DNA of 64,000 nt from Cladorrhinum sp. PSN259 (Eukaryota; Ascomycota; Sordariomycetes; Sordariales; Podosporaceae), in the NCBI GenBank assembly GCA_033725935.1, contig MU867111.1, positions 186,001 to 250,000 on the forward strand, given 5' to 3'. This document shows, one piece after another, positions 10,380 through 20,950 of the stretch. Position 1 is the first letter of the stretch. Every line of letters begins with the position of its first letter. Position numbers and translations under genes: made by a program. Below the pieces are notes generated by a model. It was not told the DNA's origin. It ran no database searches and worked only from the letters and a program-made list of their open reading frames with translations.

Positions 10380-12443
10380 TTATCTGGAAACCCGACACAA
10401 CTTTCCATTCTGCCCACCCGGAAACCCGTCCTCAGTCACGACCTCCCACTCCTCACTCCCGACCGTAGTGCGCGCCCAAAATACCCCCCACGGATCTCTC
10501 CTCCTCTTGATACCCAACAATCTTCGGTAGTGATGCCCATAAAACGACCACTGCCAGTCCTTCTCCACCGGGTCTCCCTCATTCATGTACGAACCAGCGC
10601 CCGGAGTCAGCTGCTTCCAGACGTCCGTATACTTGTACGAATGCTCGTCCAGCTGCCTTGCCTCCCCTGCGGAGATATTCACCGGCGTGGCTTCCATCAA
10701 TATCCCGTGCAGGACGGTATCCCTCCACGCGGGGTTGACTGCGCTGTCTGAGCCTGGCCACCCTGCGACCTCCAAGGTGGGCGAGTAAGCGATTCCGTGG
10801 AAGACTAGCCCGCCCTCTTCGACGCCGGCCCGAATGGCGGCGAAGGTCTTGTTGTAGAGGTCATCTTCCTCCCAGTTGCGCGCTGGGAATAGACGAGATC
10901 TGTACCGTGTGTTGGCTGGGTTTGTGGCGCCAGTGCGACGACCGTTGCCTGCGTATAAAGTGGCGGACCGGTCGGTGAGAGTTGGGAGGTCGACGGGAAT
11001 CCCGAGGGCTCTGAGTTCGGCGTACAACGGAGATAAGAGAGCGGTAGCTGCCGAGGCCGTGATGTTGGGCATCTGCTGGGAGGAGGTGAATCCAAAAGAG
11101 TTGTTGCCGAGGGGATGGATGTAGCTGAAGCAGTAACCACCCACCGCAATGACCTTGTTGCAGTAGCGATAGGATATGGCAACGCCGTCCCAGAATGCTG
11201 TTTTGGCCGTGATGAAATTGGTGTTTGGCGGTGACCTCGTGCCGGGAACGGCCTCAATAGGGAGGGGATATGTGGTGCCGTTGATTGGGAATCCCGCGAG
11301 CCCAAAGTTGAGAGAAACAGCCATGGTGGTGATTGGCGGGTAAGCTTTGAACACGACCGAAGTGACGACGCCGAAGGTGCTTCCACCGCCCCCCCTGAGA
11401 GCCCACCACAAATCTGAATCCGGTTCCGGACTGTTCGGCCCAACAGTCAGGAACATTCCGTCAGCCGTCACCACACTCACCTCCAATACCTGATCAGCAC
11501 CCAAGCCATATTTTGATGCCAACCCTCCGTGCCCAGCAACGGAGAACCATCCTCCAACGGGGCCGACTGTACCACCTCCAGGAGCCACAACAGTAATATT
11601 GTTCTCGGCCATGTGGTTAAACAACTCCCAGGTCTCAACCCCCGCGCCAACTCTCACCGCCGGCCCAGAGTACTCGTTCTCACCACTCTTGATCGTATAG
11701 TCGGGTATATACTCAAGGCTCTTCAAATTATGTGTCCAGACACTCAACGACCCAGCACCCATCGACCTCCCGCCAAAGTCATGTCCCGTGTTCCTGTTTT
11801 ACGCTTGTCAGCTCAGCCCTCGGCCTCTTCAAGTTATCCCTACTTCTCGCGGGATGTTACGTAAAACCTACTTGATAATAAGTCTGACCTCTTTATTCCT
11901 CGCAAAGTTGACTGCAGCCTGGACGTGCTTGACCGTACTGGCATTCACCACATACTCTGGCCATCCGCCTCGTTCACATGTGCTGCCAGTGGCGTTGGGG
12001 GCTCCGAGCAGGCATCCCCACCCCGCCGGCCATTGCGTCAGGGTTTCCACGGGATTATCCAGCCAAAAGTGTGTGTTCCCTGCCGCTCCGGACGTCAAGA
12101 AACTGCACTGGACCTGGTTTTGCTGCGGACCCGGGTAGCATGCTGCAGCAGCTGGGAGTGGACGCAGTAGTGCACCTTCAAGGGTGGTGTTGAGGTGATC
12201 CCAGTCCTCATCGGATGGCCAGGATGGAGTGTTTGGCCAGGCGCGGCATTTGCCGGAAAAGGACTCGGAGGAGGAGGATGTCTTCAGCTGCGATGCAAAT
12301 TGCACGGAAGGAAAAGAGAGGACTTCGGGGGATGTGGGTGAAAGCTGAACTGTTTCAAACGGGAAAAGGGATGATGATGAGGCCTTTGCAACGAGTGAAA
12401 GAAGCAGGGATAGGAAAAGGGACAGGCGGTTGGGATGAGACAT
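10380..12443 (-). CDS. Secreted FAD-linked oxidase (berberine-bridge type, FAD_binding_4 and BBE)
   Basis: Two exons, 12443-11872 and 11793-10380, with a 78-bp phase-2 intron. The 661-residue product begins with a signal peptide (residues 1-20). The FAD-binding domain (about 165-345) contains N192-TGHD-FGGRS; H195 is the expected 8-alpha-histidyl FAD attachment residue. GGHGGLASKYGLGADQVLE stands where the second, cysteinyl attachment would be in bicovalent members, and no Cys is present, so a single covalent link is likely. The BBE-type C-terminal segment includes YMNEGDP. Several N-glycosylation sequons occur. Such enzymes oxidise alcohols, sugars or secondary metabolites outside the cell; the substrate is unknown. 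Confidence 0.92.
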
Positions 12444-13171
12444 GGTGAAGAAGCCTGAGACCAAACCAGAAGACCAGAAGGAACCAAGAGAGGAAAGGGT
12501 GTAAGTAGTGTCTTGGCTCCGGCCGGGGTTGGTCCAGTCATGTTTCCAAGAGGGTTGTGTCTTGGTATAAATATCCTTTCTTACATGTAAGACACACCGG
12601 GTGTACCAGTCTACTATACAGTTGGACCCAACACACACCACCCTCCAAAGCTGAATAAATGTAGGGCTCCCGCCCCAAGCCTGGAACTTTGGGTTCGTCA
12701 TGCATGACAATTAAAAAGCAAACTTGGATAAATATATGGCGATGCTACGCTGCAGTTCTTGTTGGGTCACGTTGGGGTGCTATCCGACTACCATAAGTGA
12801 TGATCCCTCCCTAACTCGGGGCCAAAAGTCGGGGTAGTAGTGTAGTATCTTTCAGTTACCAAGCACCAGACCGCTGAGATGGGATATTTTTATAAGAGTT
12901 CACTATGAAAACAGTCCCAAGTGTCACCCTCCATCGGTGTTCCCCCGCACAAAAGCTCAGCCATGTAACCTGGTACCGCGATGCGGGACGGCACGGAGTT
13001 GGAGACGATCAACTGCAGCAGAGATTGGCCAGGGAGGCGACCCACCACCGGAGTTCTTGAATAGCTAGGGTAATCATGTGTAAGACATTGAGCGGGAAGA
13101 GGAGCTAGATTTGAAAATTGTATTGCTTCAGAGTAGGTAGTACTAATGCCTAGCCGATTTTCTGGTTCCTA
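12444..13171. other. Intergenic, no gene seen
   Basis: Presumed promoter of the FAD-linked oxidase (12444-12720), then sequence without open frames or clear repeats up to the duplicated 3' end described next. Confidence 0.4.
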
Positions 13172-13323
13172 CTTTTGTCTCCCGAAAACGTTGAGCCCCC
13201 ATTACCAGGTTTCCTTGCGCTCCTTACGGTATGCCCAGAAAGCACCATCCTCCTCCTGAAGCTTCCTAAAATAAACAAAAAACCGAGCCCTGGTCCTGTG
13301 CCTTGGTCAATCTAAAAAGGCAC
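13172..13323 (-). repeat. Tandem duplicate of the 3' end of the neighbouring gene (copy A)
   Basis: About 150 bp align with 13342-13487, which hold the last codons and stop of the gene at 13372-14472. In copy A, 13202-13264 still encode the same C-terminus, KLQEEDGAFWAYRKERKETW and a stop, against KLREEGSAFLAYLKERKEIW in the gene. Directly before it (minus strand) is a T-rich tract ending in TTTTAG, a good acceptor-like site. Further upstream the frame is broken by a small insertion and a stop. It is either a decayed copy or an alternative last exon. Confidence 0.75.
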
Positions 13324-13341
13324 GTCGACCATAACTTCCAA

Positions 13342-13487
13342 CTTTTGTGTCCCGAAAAATATCGACAGCAATTACCAGATTTCCTTCCGCTCTTTGAGGT
13401 ATGCCAAGAAAGCACTCCCCTCCTCCCGAAGCTTCCCAAACAAAATTGAGCCCTGTTCCTGTGCCTCGGTCAAGTAAGAAGGCACGT
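13342..13487 (-). repeat. Tandem duplicate, copy B (part of the gene)
   Basis: Homologous to 13172-13323 with a period of about 170 bp. It includes the stop codon and roughly the last 38 codons of the gene at 13372-14472. The first 45 bases (from CTTTTGTGTCCCGAAAAATAT) also resemble 18341-18388. Confidence 0.75.
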
Positions 13488-14472
13488 CCTTGTCTTTGGC
13501 GGTATTGGAATTTTGAGTCGATGTCGATGTCAATGTAGGTGGCACGGGATCAAGGGCGCCGGCGGCATCGGCCGTCGAAGCGGTGTGTGGCTTCGTCTCC
13601 TCCGCCAACTTGAAGCCCAACTGCTCCAACAGAGACTTGAGTTCAGAAAGGTCTGCCGACAATTGAGCAACGGACTTGGCAAGGGTATTGAAACCTGTCT
13701 CTAGCGCCTGCAGGCGTTCGGCGCGGGAATCGCCACCGGTCTCTTTCGACTTGACGTCCGCCTCATGGGTGTTGAGATCGAAGAGGGTGTTGGGGGTGCG
13801 GGCAGCCTGAGCTGCATTTCGGGCTGTCTTGTCCTCCCCAGTGTCCTCTTTGGCGTCCTGTTCGCCGTCGTGCAAGTTGTTTGGGTAGAGACTGCTAGCG
13901 AGCTTGTCTGTCTGCAACGACTTGGGCTGGAATAAGCCTGCTGGGTGTTCCTGGCTTTGGGATGGGTAGAGGCTAGCGAAGCCTGCCAGTGACGACTTGG
14001 GCTGCCCGAATAAGGATGTTGAGTGGGGATTATCGAAGCCTGCCTCTGACGACTTGTGCTGCCCGAACAAGGGTGTTGAGTGATGCTGGCTTTGCGATGG
14101 GTAGAGGCTAGCGAGGTCTGCCAGTGACGAGTTGGGCTGCCCGAATAAGGATGTTGAGTGGGGATTATCGAAGCCTGCTAGTGACGACTTGGGCTCGAAT
14201 AAGGATGTTGAGTGACGCTGGCTTTGCGATGAGAATGTTGGGCGTGGTAGATACCGGTACTTTGCATCGTGACGAGGACGCATTTTCTCGGATTTTGACA
14301 TCCCGGTGATAATCTTTCCGTAGCAAGCCATGCAATAACTGTGCTTGGTTGCCAGTGGGAGGTCGAAGTCATAAATCTCAAATGTAAGCAGCATACTCAG
14401 AAGGTGTTGTCCGCACTCTCCGCACCAGGTTTTATGCCCATTCTGTGGCCGGCGGCCTAGATCGCTGTTCAT
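13372..14472 (-). CDS. Hypothetical protein with CxxC pairs and internal repeats
   Basis: The frame is open from about 14601. I place the start at the ATG pair at 14472/14475, because the sequence before it looks like leader. The product is about 366 residues. Near the N-terminus CGEC and CMAC stand 33 residues apart, a possible four-Cys zinc site. The middle has imperfect repeats of about 25 residues built on HSTSLFGQPKSSLAGF and SLYPSQSQ, rich in Ser, Gln and Pro. A heptad-like region (ETGFNTLAKSVAQLSADL) suggests a coiled coil. The C-terminus AFLAYLKERKEIW is duplicated downstream. I recognise no family; binding of nucleic acid or protein is possible. Confidence 0.65.
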   Translation of the reverse strand: MNSDLGRRPQNGHKTWCGECGQHLLSMLLTFEIYDFDLPLATKHSYCMACYGKIITGMSKSEKMRPRHDAKYRYLPRPTFSSQSQRHSTSLFEPKSSLAGFDNPHSTSLFGQPNSSLADLASLYPSQSQHHSTPLFGQHKSSEAGFDNPHSTSLFGQPKSSLAGFASLYPSQSQEHPAGLFQPKSLQTDKLASSLYPNNLHDGEQDAKEDTGEDKTARNAAQAARTPNTLFDLNTHEADVKSKETGGDSRAERLQALETGFNTLAKSVAQLSADLSELKSLLEQLGFKLAEETKPHTASTADAAGALDPVPPTLTSTSTQNSNTAKDKDVPSYLTEAQEQGSILFGKLREEGSAFLAYLKERKEIW

Positions 14473-14475
14473 CAT

Positions 14476-15846
14476 GCCGTATATTGTAGGTAGCTGTGAT
14501 GTCTTTCGAAGTATTGTTTTTGTGTGTGATCTGGAGAGGTTCGGGATTGAGGTCCTGGGCGGCCAGGGCTCAAACTTATACCCAATGCCTCTTATTATCA
14601 CATGCGATCTTAAAAGTACATCAGTGGCTGCTGTGACTGATATGACTGATGTGGGTGGACCGAGGATGGGAAGCCGCTGGCTCTCTTTATCTAAGCTTCC
14701 GCGGCTGGGGTAATCTCAACGTTAAAGTCTGTAGCCCCCTTAGCAGTGGGGGTCTAGGGCAATAACAGCATTGGAGACTGAATACCGCAAGCACCCTCCA
14801 GCGTAACCTTGCTAGGAACATGGATGTAGAGAATATTCTTCTCCTCGCAGATGGGGGCCAATCTGGAGGATGTTGCTGAGAGGCCAAGTGTGGATAGCGA
14901 TGATGGCGAGCTCTTCGTGACACTGAGAACCAGAATTAAAATTGCCAAAGATAATGAATTTGAGTTCACATGATGAGTTGAGCTGGTTGTGGTGGCGTTG
15001 AAACCCCTCAACAGAGTCTATTCTTCACCCCCATTCCTGATGCAGCCCTACTTTGCCACCACAATCGCACCCTTAATCTTGGATATACAAAAAACTTGTC
15101 TTCTCTCCATCAGCAATCATGTCTTTCTCCTCCTGTTCCAATCTGGCAATCAAAACCTTGAGGGGAGCAAGCCTGCCCTGACCACGTTCCCGAGTCGGTT
15201 TTGCCCGTGACAACCCGCCCGTTTAAGTTCGGCATATGCCTTCCCAGCTACCTGACACCGTTCACAGTTCTTGTATGTAAGGTATCTTTTATTTTTATTT
15301 TTTAACTAGTCTAACTGCTGATTGCCAACCATGTTGTTCAACCGATAACCATATTCAAGTTTTGGTGGTTTATCGATACGCACTGGTGGGCGCAGTTGAC
15401 CGCTGCATTGTTGTGCCAGTGTTCCAACTTGAAAGATACTTTGTGAAGCAGTCTGACTTTGCAACCGTCGACGGTCTTGTGTATTTCCGATACTCGAAGA
15501 GAACATTGTTATAGAGCAGAAAGGGAGATTCAAGATGTCGTGGGATGCGCTAATAAAACGAGTCAAGGCGTGAGGCAGTTTCACGATTCAGAAGAAAAGA
15601 GTCAAAGTATTTGGGCACAGGAAGTTAAAAAAATATTTAAAATAAACTCAAATTCACAAAGTGGACACCTATGTGTACGCAAATCTTGCACATGCCGCCT
15701 CCCATCAAACTCTGCGCGCATGGAAAAACCAAAAAGAATGGACACCTAGAACATGCGCACATATACAGAATTGCAAATTATGTCGAGCTTATATGTATAA
15801 AAAAAAAAAATTAAAAAAAAGGAGCTGCCGATGTCTCCTCTGCCGT
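14476..15846. other. Intergenic, no confident gene
   Basis: Short frames at 14474-14713 (+), 14687-14923 (-), 14754-15011 (-) and 15306-15584 (-) lack motifs. The minus frame 15306-15584 (92 codons) has a Ser/Gln-rich, low-information translation. The stretch 15780-15830 is A-rich and may be the 3' end signal of the methyltransferase gene. Confidence 0.35.
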
Positions 15847-17045
15847 TTACGCCTCGGGCTTGCGGCCATACACAACAATGACAGGCCAATACGCATGAAT
15901 CTTGCGATCATTCACATCATTCCTCGCCTGGGCGGCCAAAACATCCACCTCCTCCTTTGACCACCCAAGTGCCCGAGTCAGAGCGGCCATTAGGAATCCC
16001 GGCAGGCCCGTTGTGATGTTCTCGTTGTTCCAAATTCCAATCTCCTTGTGCTTGGGATCCTTGGGCCACGAGTTGGAAGGCCACTTGTACTTGATCTCGA
16101 CAATATCCTTGAATCCAGCCTCGGTCAAGATGTTCTTGAGCTCGTTCAGGTCCACGAATGCGTGGTTGGCGATTTTGGCGGCCTGCCCGAGCAGATCCAT
16201 CGACTTGTAGAGCGCAGTGTCGGGAGTCAAGGTGCCATCATCGGATAAGGGAAGGGCGAATTCCTGAAGCTCCAGGTATCCGCCGGGGACCAAGTTGTCG
16301 AATGCTTGTTGGACATAGCGTTTCCAGTCCATCACGCTGCTGTTGTTCATGCGGCTGTGGATGTAGTCGAAAGGCTTGGAGTAGGCCCAATCCTCTTCAA
16401 AATCGTCTATTAGGAATGTGACGTTGGGTGGGACGCTGTAATATGCAGCCTGGTTAGCGCTTAAAGTTTCATGTCGAAAAGGGGGCAAATAAACAAAAGT
16501 CAGGAAAAGACAAGAATTTATGCAAACATCCTACAATTGAGGTTGCGTTGGCGTGAGGTCAACGCCAAAGATCTCGGCATTTGGGTATTCGTCGCCGAAA
16601 TCCATGGCCCAGATTCCTGTCCCTGTGCCTAGATCCAGCACACGGAATGTCTTCTGCCGCTCCTTCGTAGGCGGGGCAAACCCGAGCTTTCCGTCGAAAG
16701 TGAGGTCAAAGATGTGATGCTGAAGGTCTAGACGCTGTAATTCTTCAGAATCGCTCGGGAAATGGTAACCTGCTCTTTTTGTCAATGCTAAAGGTCATTT
16801 GAATGAAGCAACGGTTTTTCGTGAGACTTACGCCCTTCCTTGAAGGAGTGGTACATTCGGCCATTTTCTTTGCGGTATTGGAGGATTGAACTTGTAAGAC
16901 TTGCCGTTGACGAAGCGGTGTCCTTTGAGCAAGTCAGCACACACACTCTCTTGGAACAACTCTGCCAAACAATGCAACTCACGGAACCGAGAGACGAGTC
17001 GGCGTCGTTGAGTTCGACTTGGTCAACTTGGAGCGGATCCGCCAT
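15847..17045 (-). CDS. LaeA-like SAM-dependent methyltransferase
   Basis: Four exons, 17045-16983, 16922-16832, 16769-16535 and 16435-15847, with introns of 60, 62 and 99 bp, give 325 residues. The first intron has a CTGAC branch site. The start ATG opens MADPLQVDQVELNDADSS, the usual short acidic N-terminus of this group, followed by SSTASLTSSILQYRKENGR and YHSFKEG. Motif I, RVLDLGTGTGIWAMDFG (about 94-110), binds S-adenosylmethionine; the acidic residue after EIFGVDLTP and FDYIHSRM follow. This is a class I methyltransferase of the family that includes the secondary-metabolism regulator LaeA. Many fungi carry dozens of paralogues, and I cannot say this is LaeA itself. Confidence 0.9.
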
Positions 17046-17555
17046 CTTATTTCTCCACTCGAATTGATACCGTAATACAAAAGCGACTGTAGATCTATGG
17101 GACTCAGGAATGCACACCGGGCGAAGAGTTGCAGGTACAAAGCAAGTTGTGAGTTGAGATTCAACAGGAGCGGGGTTTTGTTGCCCTCTTCTGCTCTCCT
17201 GTGGAACCCTAAAAATGCCCTTTTTGGGGATAGTGTCAGCTTGGGGCGTTACATCGCATTCACAGTTGGTTGCACCGTCGCCTAAAGTAGTCAAGAGAGA
17301 GTTGACACTGCAACTGAGGGGCGGGAAGCTCGTGAGCTGCAGGGCTATTGTGGATTCCTGTCGAACCGATTACCACGTGGCAGAGCAATGGTGTCACTAG
17401 CTTACCAAGCTATGGGAGTACAACATTTGTAAAGCACAACACGCTTCGATGGATGGTGGTGTTCAATTTGTTGTTGACACCGGATGGGGGACCCTTTTTG
17501 GCCTCCGAGTCCTGATAGGGGGAAAGAACCCATTTACTGTCTGGGGACACATGCT

Positions 17556-17672
17556 CGACGTTTTCAAGCCCCTACCACACAGGAGACCACGCAGTTGTCA
17601 AAAATACTTGGACAGCGTCATCCACAGATTTCCAAGATCCAATGCATTGTGTACACCAGAAATGGTAGTATC
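17556..17672 (-). repeat. Dispersed repeat, copy 1
   Basis: The reverse complement aligns over about 117 bp with 30953-31069. Shared blocks include TTTCTGGT, ACACAATGCA, GATCTTGGAAA, AGTCTCCT/GGTCTCCT and TAGGGGCTTGA. In one frame both copies encode a similar peptide (ISG.HNA.DLGN). No longer coding region surrounds either copy. Confidence 0.7.
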
Positions 17673-18340
17673 CCAAAGGCCCTGTTGCGGCCGCCTTTGC
17701 TGCTCCGTTACTGAGATTGCCCCATCTGTTACCGGAACTCCTATTTCGGGGGCTGGACCTGCTGCCGGAATACCTCTCGAAATTCCTGCCCCTGCCGTCA
17801 CCCCTGGAAAGATCATGGACCTACCCGGCGACAATGACGAAGAGCTTATTTAGCTACATGGCCCTCATATACTATCACCCTCCCCCTACCCCAGGTCTAC
17901 CTCAACCCACCAAATAAAAATCTACGCCTGCTTAACTCTTATATATACCTGTCTTCATGCCTACTTGATGCATTTTCACACCTGTCAAACCACCTTTCAT
18001 ACGTATCTTACAGCTTTTTGTGTCTATTTTACCTCCTTTTACGCGTCACCACCGTCGCTTTGACGTGTCAATTGAAGACGAAATCGACCTCCGGTGTTCG
18101 GAACTAACAAAACATATGGTGGAGCATGTTAGCGTCCTCATGGCGGTATAGTCCTTGGCATGCATCTTGCCTTCCAGGTGTCAATATGTCACGCCATGTG
18201 TTGTTTTTTGCTCCTTGTGTGTGGTGTGTTTTCCATGTTATATTCATCACGTCCATGTTCAGATCCCGGAGTTTCAAGTCATCAGATGGTAATACAGGTG
18301 AAACATCAAACTGTTTCAAGCTAAAGACTCATTAGAAGTG

Positions 18341-18388
18341 TTTTGCGGAACCCGAAAAATATACACGGTCATTATCATAAATTTCCAT
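18341..18388 (+). repeat. Short fragment related to the 13342 duplication
   Basis: TTTTGCGGAACCCGAAAAATAT followed by ATTATCATAAATTTCC resembles the first 45 bases of the duplicated segment at 13342 (CCCGAAAAATAT, ATTACCAGATTTCC). The match is too short to define an element boundary. Confidence 0.4.
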
Positions 18389-18501
18389 CTTTCCACCTCT
18401 CCCCTCCCTTCTGCCCGATGAACCTCCCAAGTATAACTAGTAAGGGGCCCCCAAGTGACCATGGCACTGCAAATATCCATTGTTGTTGTGAACAAAAGTA
18501 T

Positions 18502-19005
18502 CTATCCCCCCACAAGCAAATCTGTCAGTAATCCATGATCAACTTTGACGAGATGCAGTGCTCGTAGCAAAAAGAATTGTAAAACAAAACTTACCCAAGT
18601 CAAGCGACGAAGCGTAAAATCCGAGAGGATTGGGGTAGTTGCAAAGAGCAGTCAAGACGGTTCCAGTCAGACTGTTATACGCGCAAACCTTAGTTGAAGA
18701 TACAAAGGCGTTGCCGACATTTTGAGAAACGATCGCGTCGTTGGATCGGCCGATGCACAGGTTCATGTCCTGGCGTGTCCGAAGCCAGTCCACCTGGTTG
18801 GCCTTCTTGCACTCGGCCACTAGGAAGTTTGGAGTTATCCAGTACCACTACAGAAACAAAACAAAAGGGACAATGTTAGATAACTGAAGATGTACGTTGA
18901 GGGGGATATATCATGACCTACGTTTCTGCAAGTGGATGCAAAACTGGCCGAGGCGAGCTCAGGAAGGGCGGCAAGGCCCAGGGAGAGAGCGACAGAGAGC
19001 TTCAT
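18502..19005 (-). CDS. Small secreted protein with cyanovirin-N homology (CVNH)
   Basis: Exon 1 is 19005-18922 and encodes a 20-residue signal peptide (MKLSVALSLGLAALPELASA). Exon 2 is 18847-18595. A short last exon, 18521-18502, is proposed because the second donor GTAAGT (phase 1) is clear, but its acceptor is a guess. The product is about 118 residues. The CVNH pattern is visible: FASTCRN, then FLVAECKK, MNLCIGRSNDAI, and later CAYNSLTGTVLTALCNY with SSLDLG. In CVNH proteins this fold binds oligomannose glycans; in fungi its roles range from storage to interaction with hosts or competitors. The third-repeat C-terminus appears short. Confidence 0.75.
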
Positions 19006-19635
19006 GTTGAGAGGTTGAGTGGAAAGGTAGGTATTGACTATAAGCTGAGTGAAGAGGTGAGGAATATGAAGACTTGCAAAGGCAGAAATCCTTCACTATT
19101 TGTATTCAGACGAAGCTCCAAGATGTCGGCAACAATCCCCACAACCTTTGCCCTGAGACTTGTCGGTGACCCTCTTTGTCGCCACTGAAGAGTGAGCACT
19201 AGAAACTAGACAAGAATTATCGGTGGACCTTTGCAGGTAAACGTCGTATTCTAGATGGGTTCTCGAACTAGGATCGGAGTTTTTGTCCACAGGGTTACAA
19301 GAATTATAGCTGACCGGCATCTATGATCAAAATGTCTAGGCGGCAGCCTAAACGCTACTAGAATCTTGGGAGTCTAGATCGTGCATTAATTGGAGCAACT
19401 AGGTCTCTAGTCACTTTTTGGGTTGTGTGGAGATGATATGGAACAACTAGACCAACCAGGAGGTTTCAATGACGAATTAGAATCCATATCCGCAGAATAA
19501 GAAGCTGCTTAGCAATGCGAATTCAATTTGCATTCATCATGATCTCCCCTGTTCTACCTGTCGCCTGCATCAAGTCGAGCTCTCAAAATATTCCGAAAGA
19601 TATCAATGTCGACCGTCTTTGGCCCATCAGAGACT
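19006..19635. other. Intergenic between two small secreted-protein genes
   Basis: Presumed promoter of the CVNH gene (19006-19300) and 3' flank of the Hce2-like gene. No other gene seen. Confidence 0.4.
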
Positions 19636-20154
19636 TCAGAAAGGATAATACTCGAGCCACCAACCAGCCTCGGCATGACCATCCTCACGGCAGTCATAGG
19701 TCCCAACAGCGCCAACACGATCCTCTCCGTCCAACACCTTGTGGTACATACTGACAGCCTTCGATATCAGTTCGGCGATGATTGAGTAATTGATGACGAC
19801 GGGATTTGACCCCGGGGTGACCCGGAGGAGGAATTGGCACGTTCCGCTTGCCGTAAAGTGGACGATGCCGTTGTCTTCGGTGTAGGATCTTGCAATCAAG
19901 CTATGTTAGGCCTCCTTGATTCGAGACTGAACACGTAGCACCTACATCTGTTTCTTCTCAGGGTCGTGATTCCACATCTCGGTAAATGAGTTCGCCAGGT
20001 TGATGCAGTCATTAGTCAACGCGGCATAACTGGGGTATGTTCCATCGGTCGAGGTGGCAGACCAAGAGCCGTTGGAACAGCCCTCGGCGACATTGGCAGC
20101 GAGGGATAGAACAAGGCCGAGCACGACCGTGAGTGCGTGGCTGAAGAGCTTCAT
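19636..20154 (-). CDS. Small secreted protein, Hce2/Ecp2-like
   Basis: Two exons, 20154-19946 and 19888-19636, with a 57-bp phase-2 intron (CTAAC branch). The product is 153 residues with a signal peptide (1-24, ending NVAEG) and four cysteines. The order TNDCINLANSF, then SGTCQFLLRV, a long helix-like region (YSIIAELISKAVSMY), GAVGTYDC and a final aromatic cluster (WWLEYYP) fits the Hce2 domain, named for homologues of the Cladosporium fulvum effector Ecp2. In plant pathogens Ecp2 can trigger host cell death; most homologues have unknown roles. The assignment rests on pattern recognition from memory. Confidence 0.65.
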
Positions 20155-20950
20155 TGTGGTGGTTGTATGGGGTTGTTGGCGTGACTGTGACAGGTTGTCA
20201 AACTTGTGGTTTGGGAAAATGGGAATTTCCAGGCTGCGTGATGAAGATCAAGAATCGAGAAGGCCAGGCAGGGAATCTCAATGGATTTATCCACGCACCT
20301 TCGGGACCCGGGAATTCAGTTGTTAGTCTCATCTGAACTCTACCAGACTCGGCGGGAAGCGAACGTTGGGGAAGTGCCTTCCCTGTTACACACAAGCTTT
20401 CAAGCTGGCCTTCGGTCCCGTCTCGATGTCCGGATTCCAGGTTTTATTGTCCTTCCGTTTGTCAACTTTATAACGGAGAGGGAAACTGCAAACGAATTCC
20501 TGACGAGGAAGCTGCATGGGAAAACTGCGGTGTGCGTGACACAAATGATTTGACTTGTCAATTGGCCGTATCAGATGGCTAATCTAGCGCGCGATCCATC
20601 ACACTGAATCGACGTTCAAGCGGTGGGGAGACTACAGTCCGATGGACAAGCCATTCAGCGTTGCTTCCCAACAAAAATGAAGCTGAGGTGTTCTTTCCTG
20701 TTCCCAATGTTGTGGTTTGGATACGTCATGATAGAATGCCTTGCCAACAGGAGCCACCTTCCTCAACTTCTTCTTCCGCTTCCAGTCAGCCCACTGCCTC
20801 TCTCTCCCACGTGACGCACATCAATCCATACATGGTTTTTTTTCAGCCTTCTTTGTCTTGCACAATTATCTATTGAGCCGTAGGAAACCAAGTGGGTTCT
20901 AATGTATCCATAAACCAATCATGCCGTTATCTGCGTCTCCTGATTCCCAT
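20155..20950. other. Intergenic, no gene seen
   Basis: Upstream region of the Hce2-like gene and 3' flank of the MFS transporter gene. Short + frames (20281-20553, 20623-20814) show no motif. Confidence 0.4.

Larger units (their letters stand above)
17046..18501. other. Intergenic with dispersed repeat fragments
   Basis: No gene is supported. The stretch 17556-17672 is a repeat also found at 30953-31069, and 18341-18388 resembles the duplicated gene end at 13342. The + frame 17449-17853 (134 codons) and the minus frame 17598-17834 overlap the repeat and have no recognisable domain. Confidence 0.4.

Noticed and set aside
12560..12570. TATAAATA near the FAD-oxidase gene
   Set aside because: The motif reads on the + strand while the gene is on the minus strand, so it is not a convincing TATA box for it.
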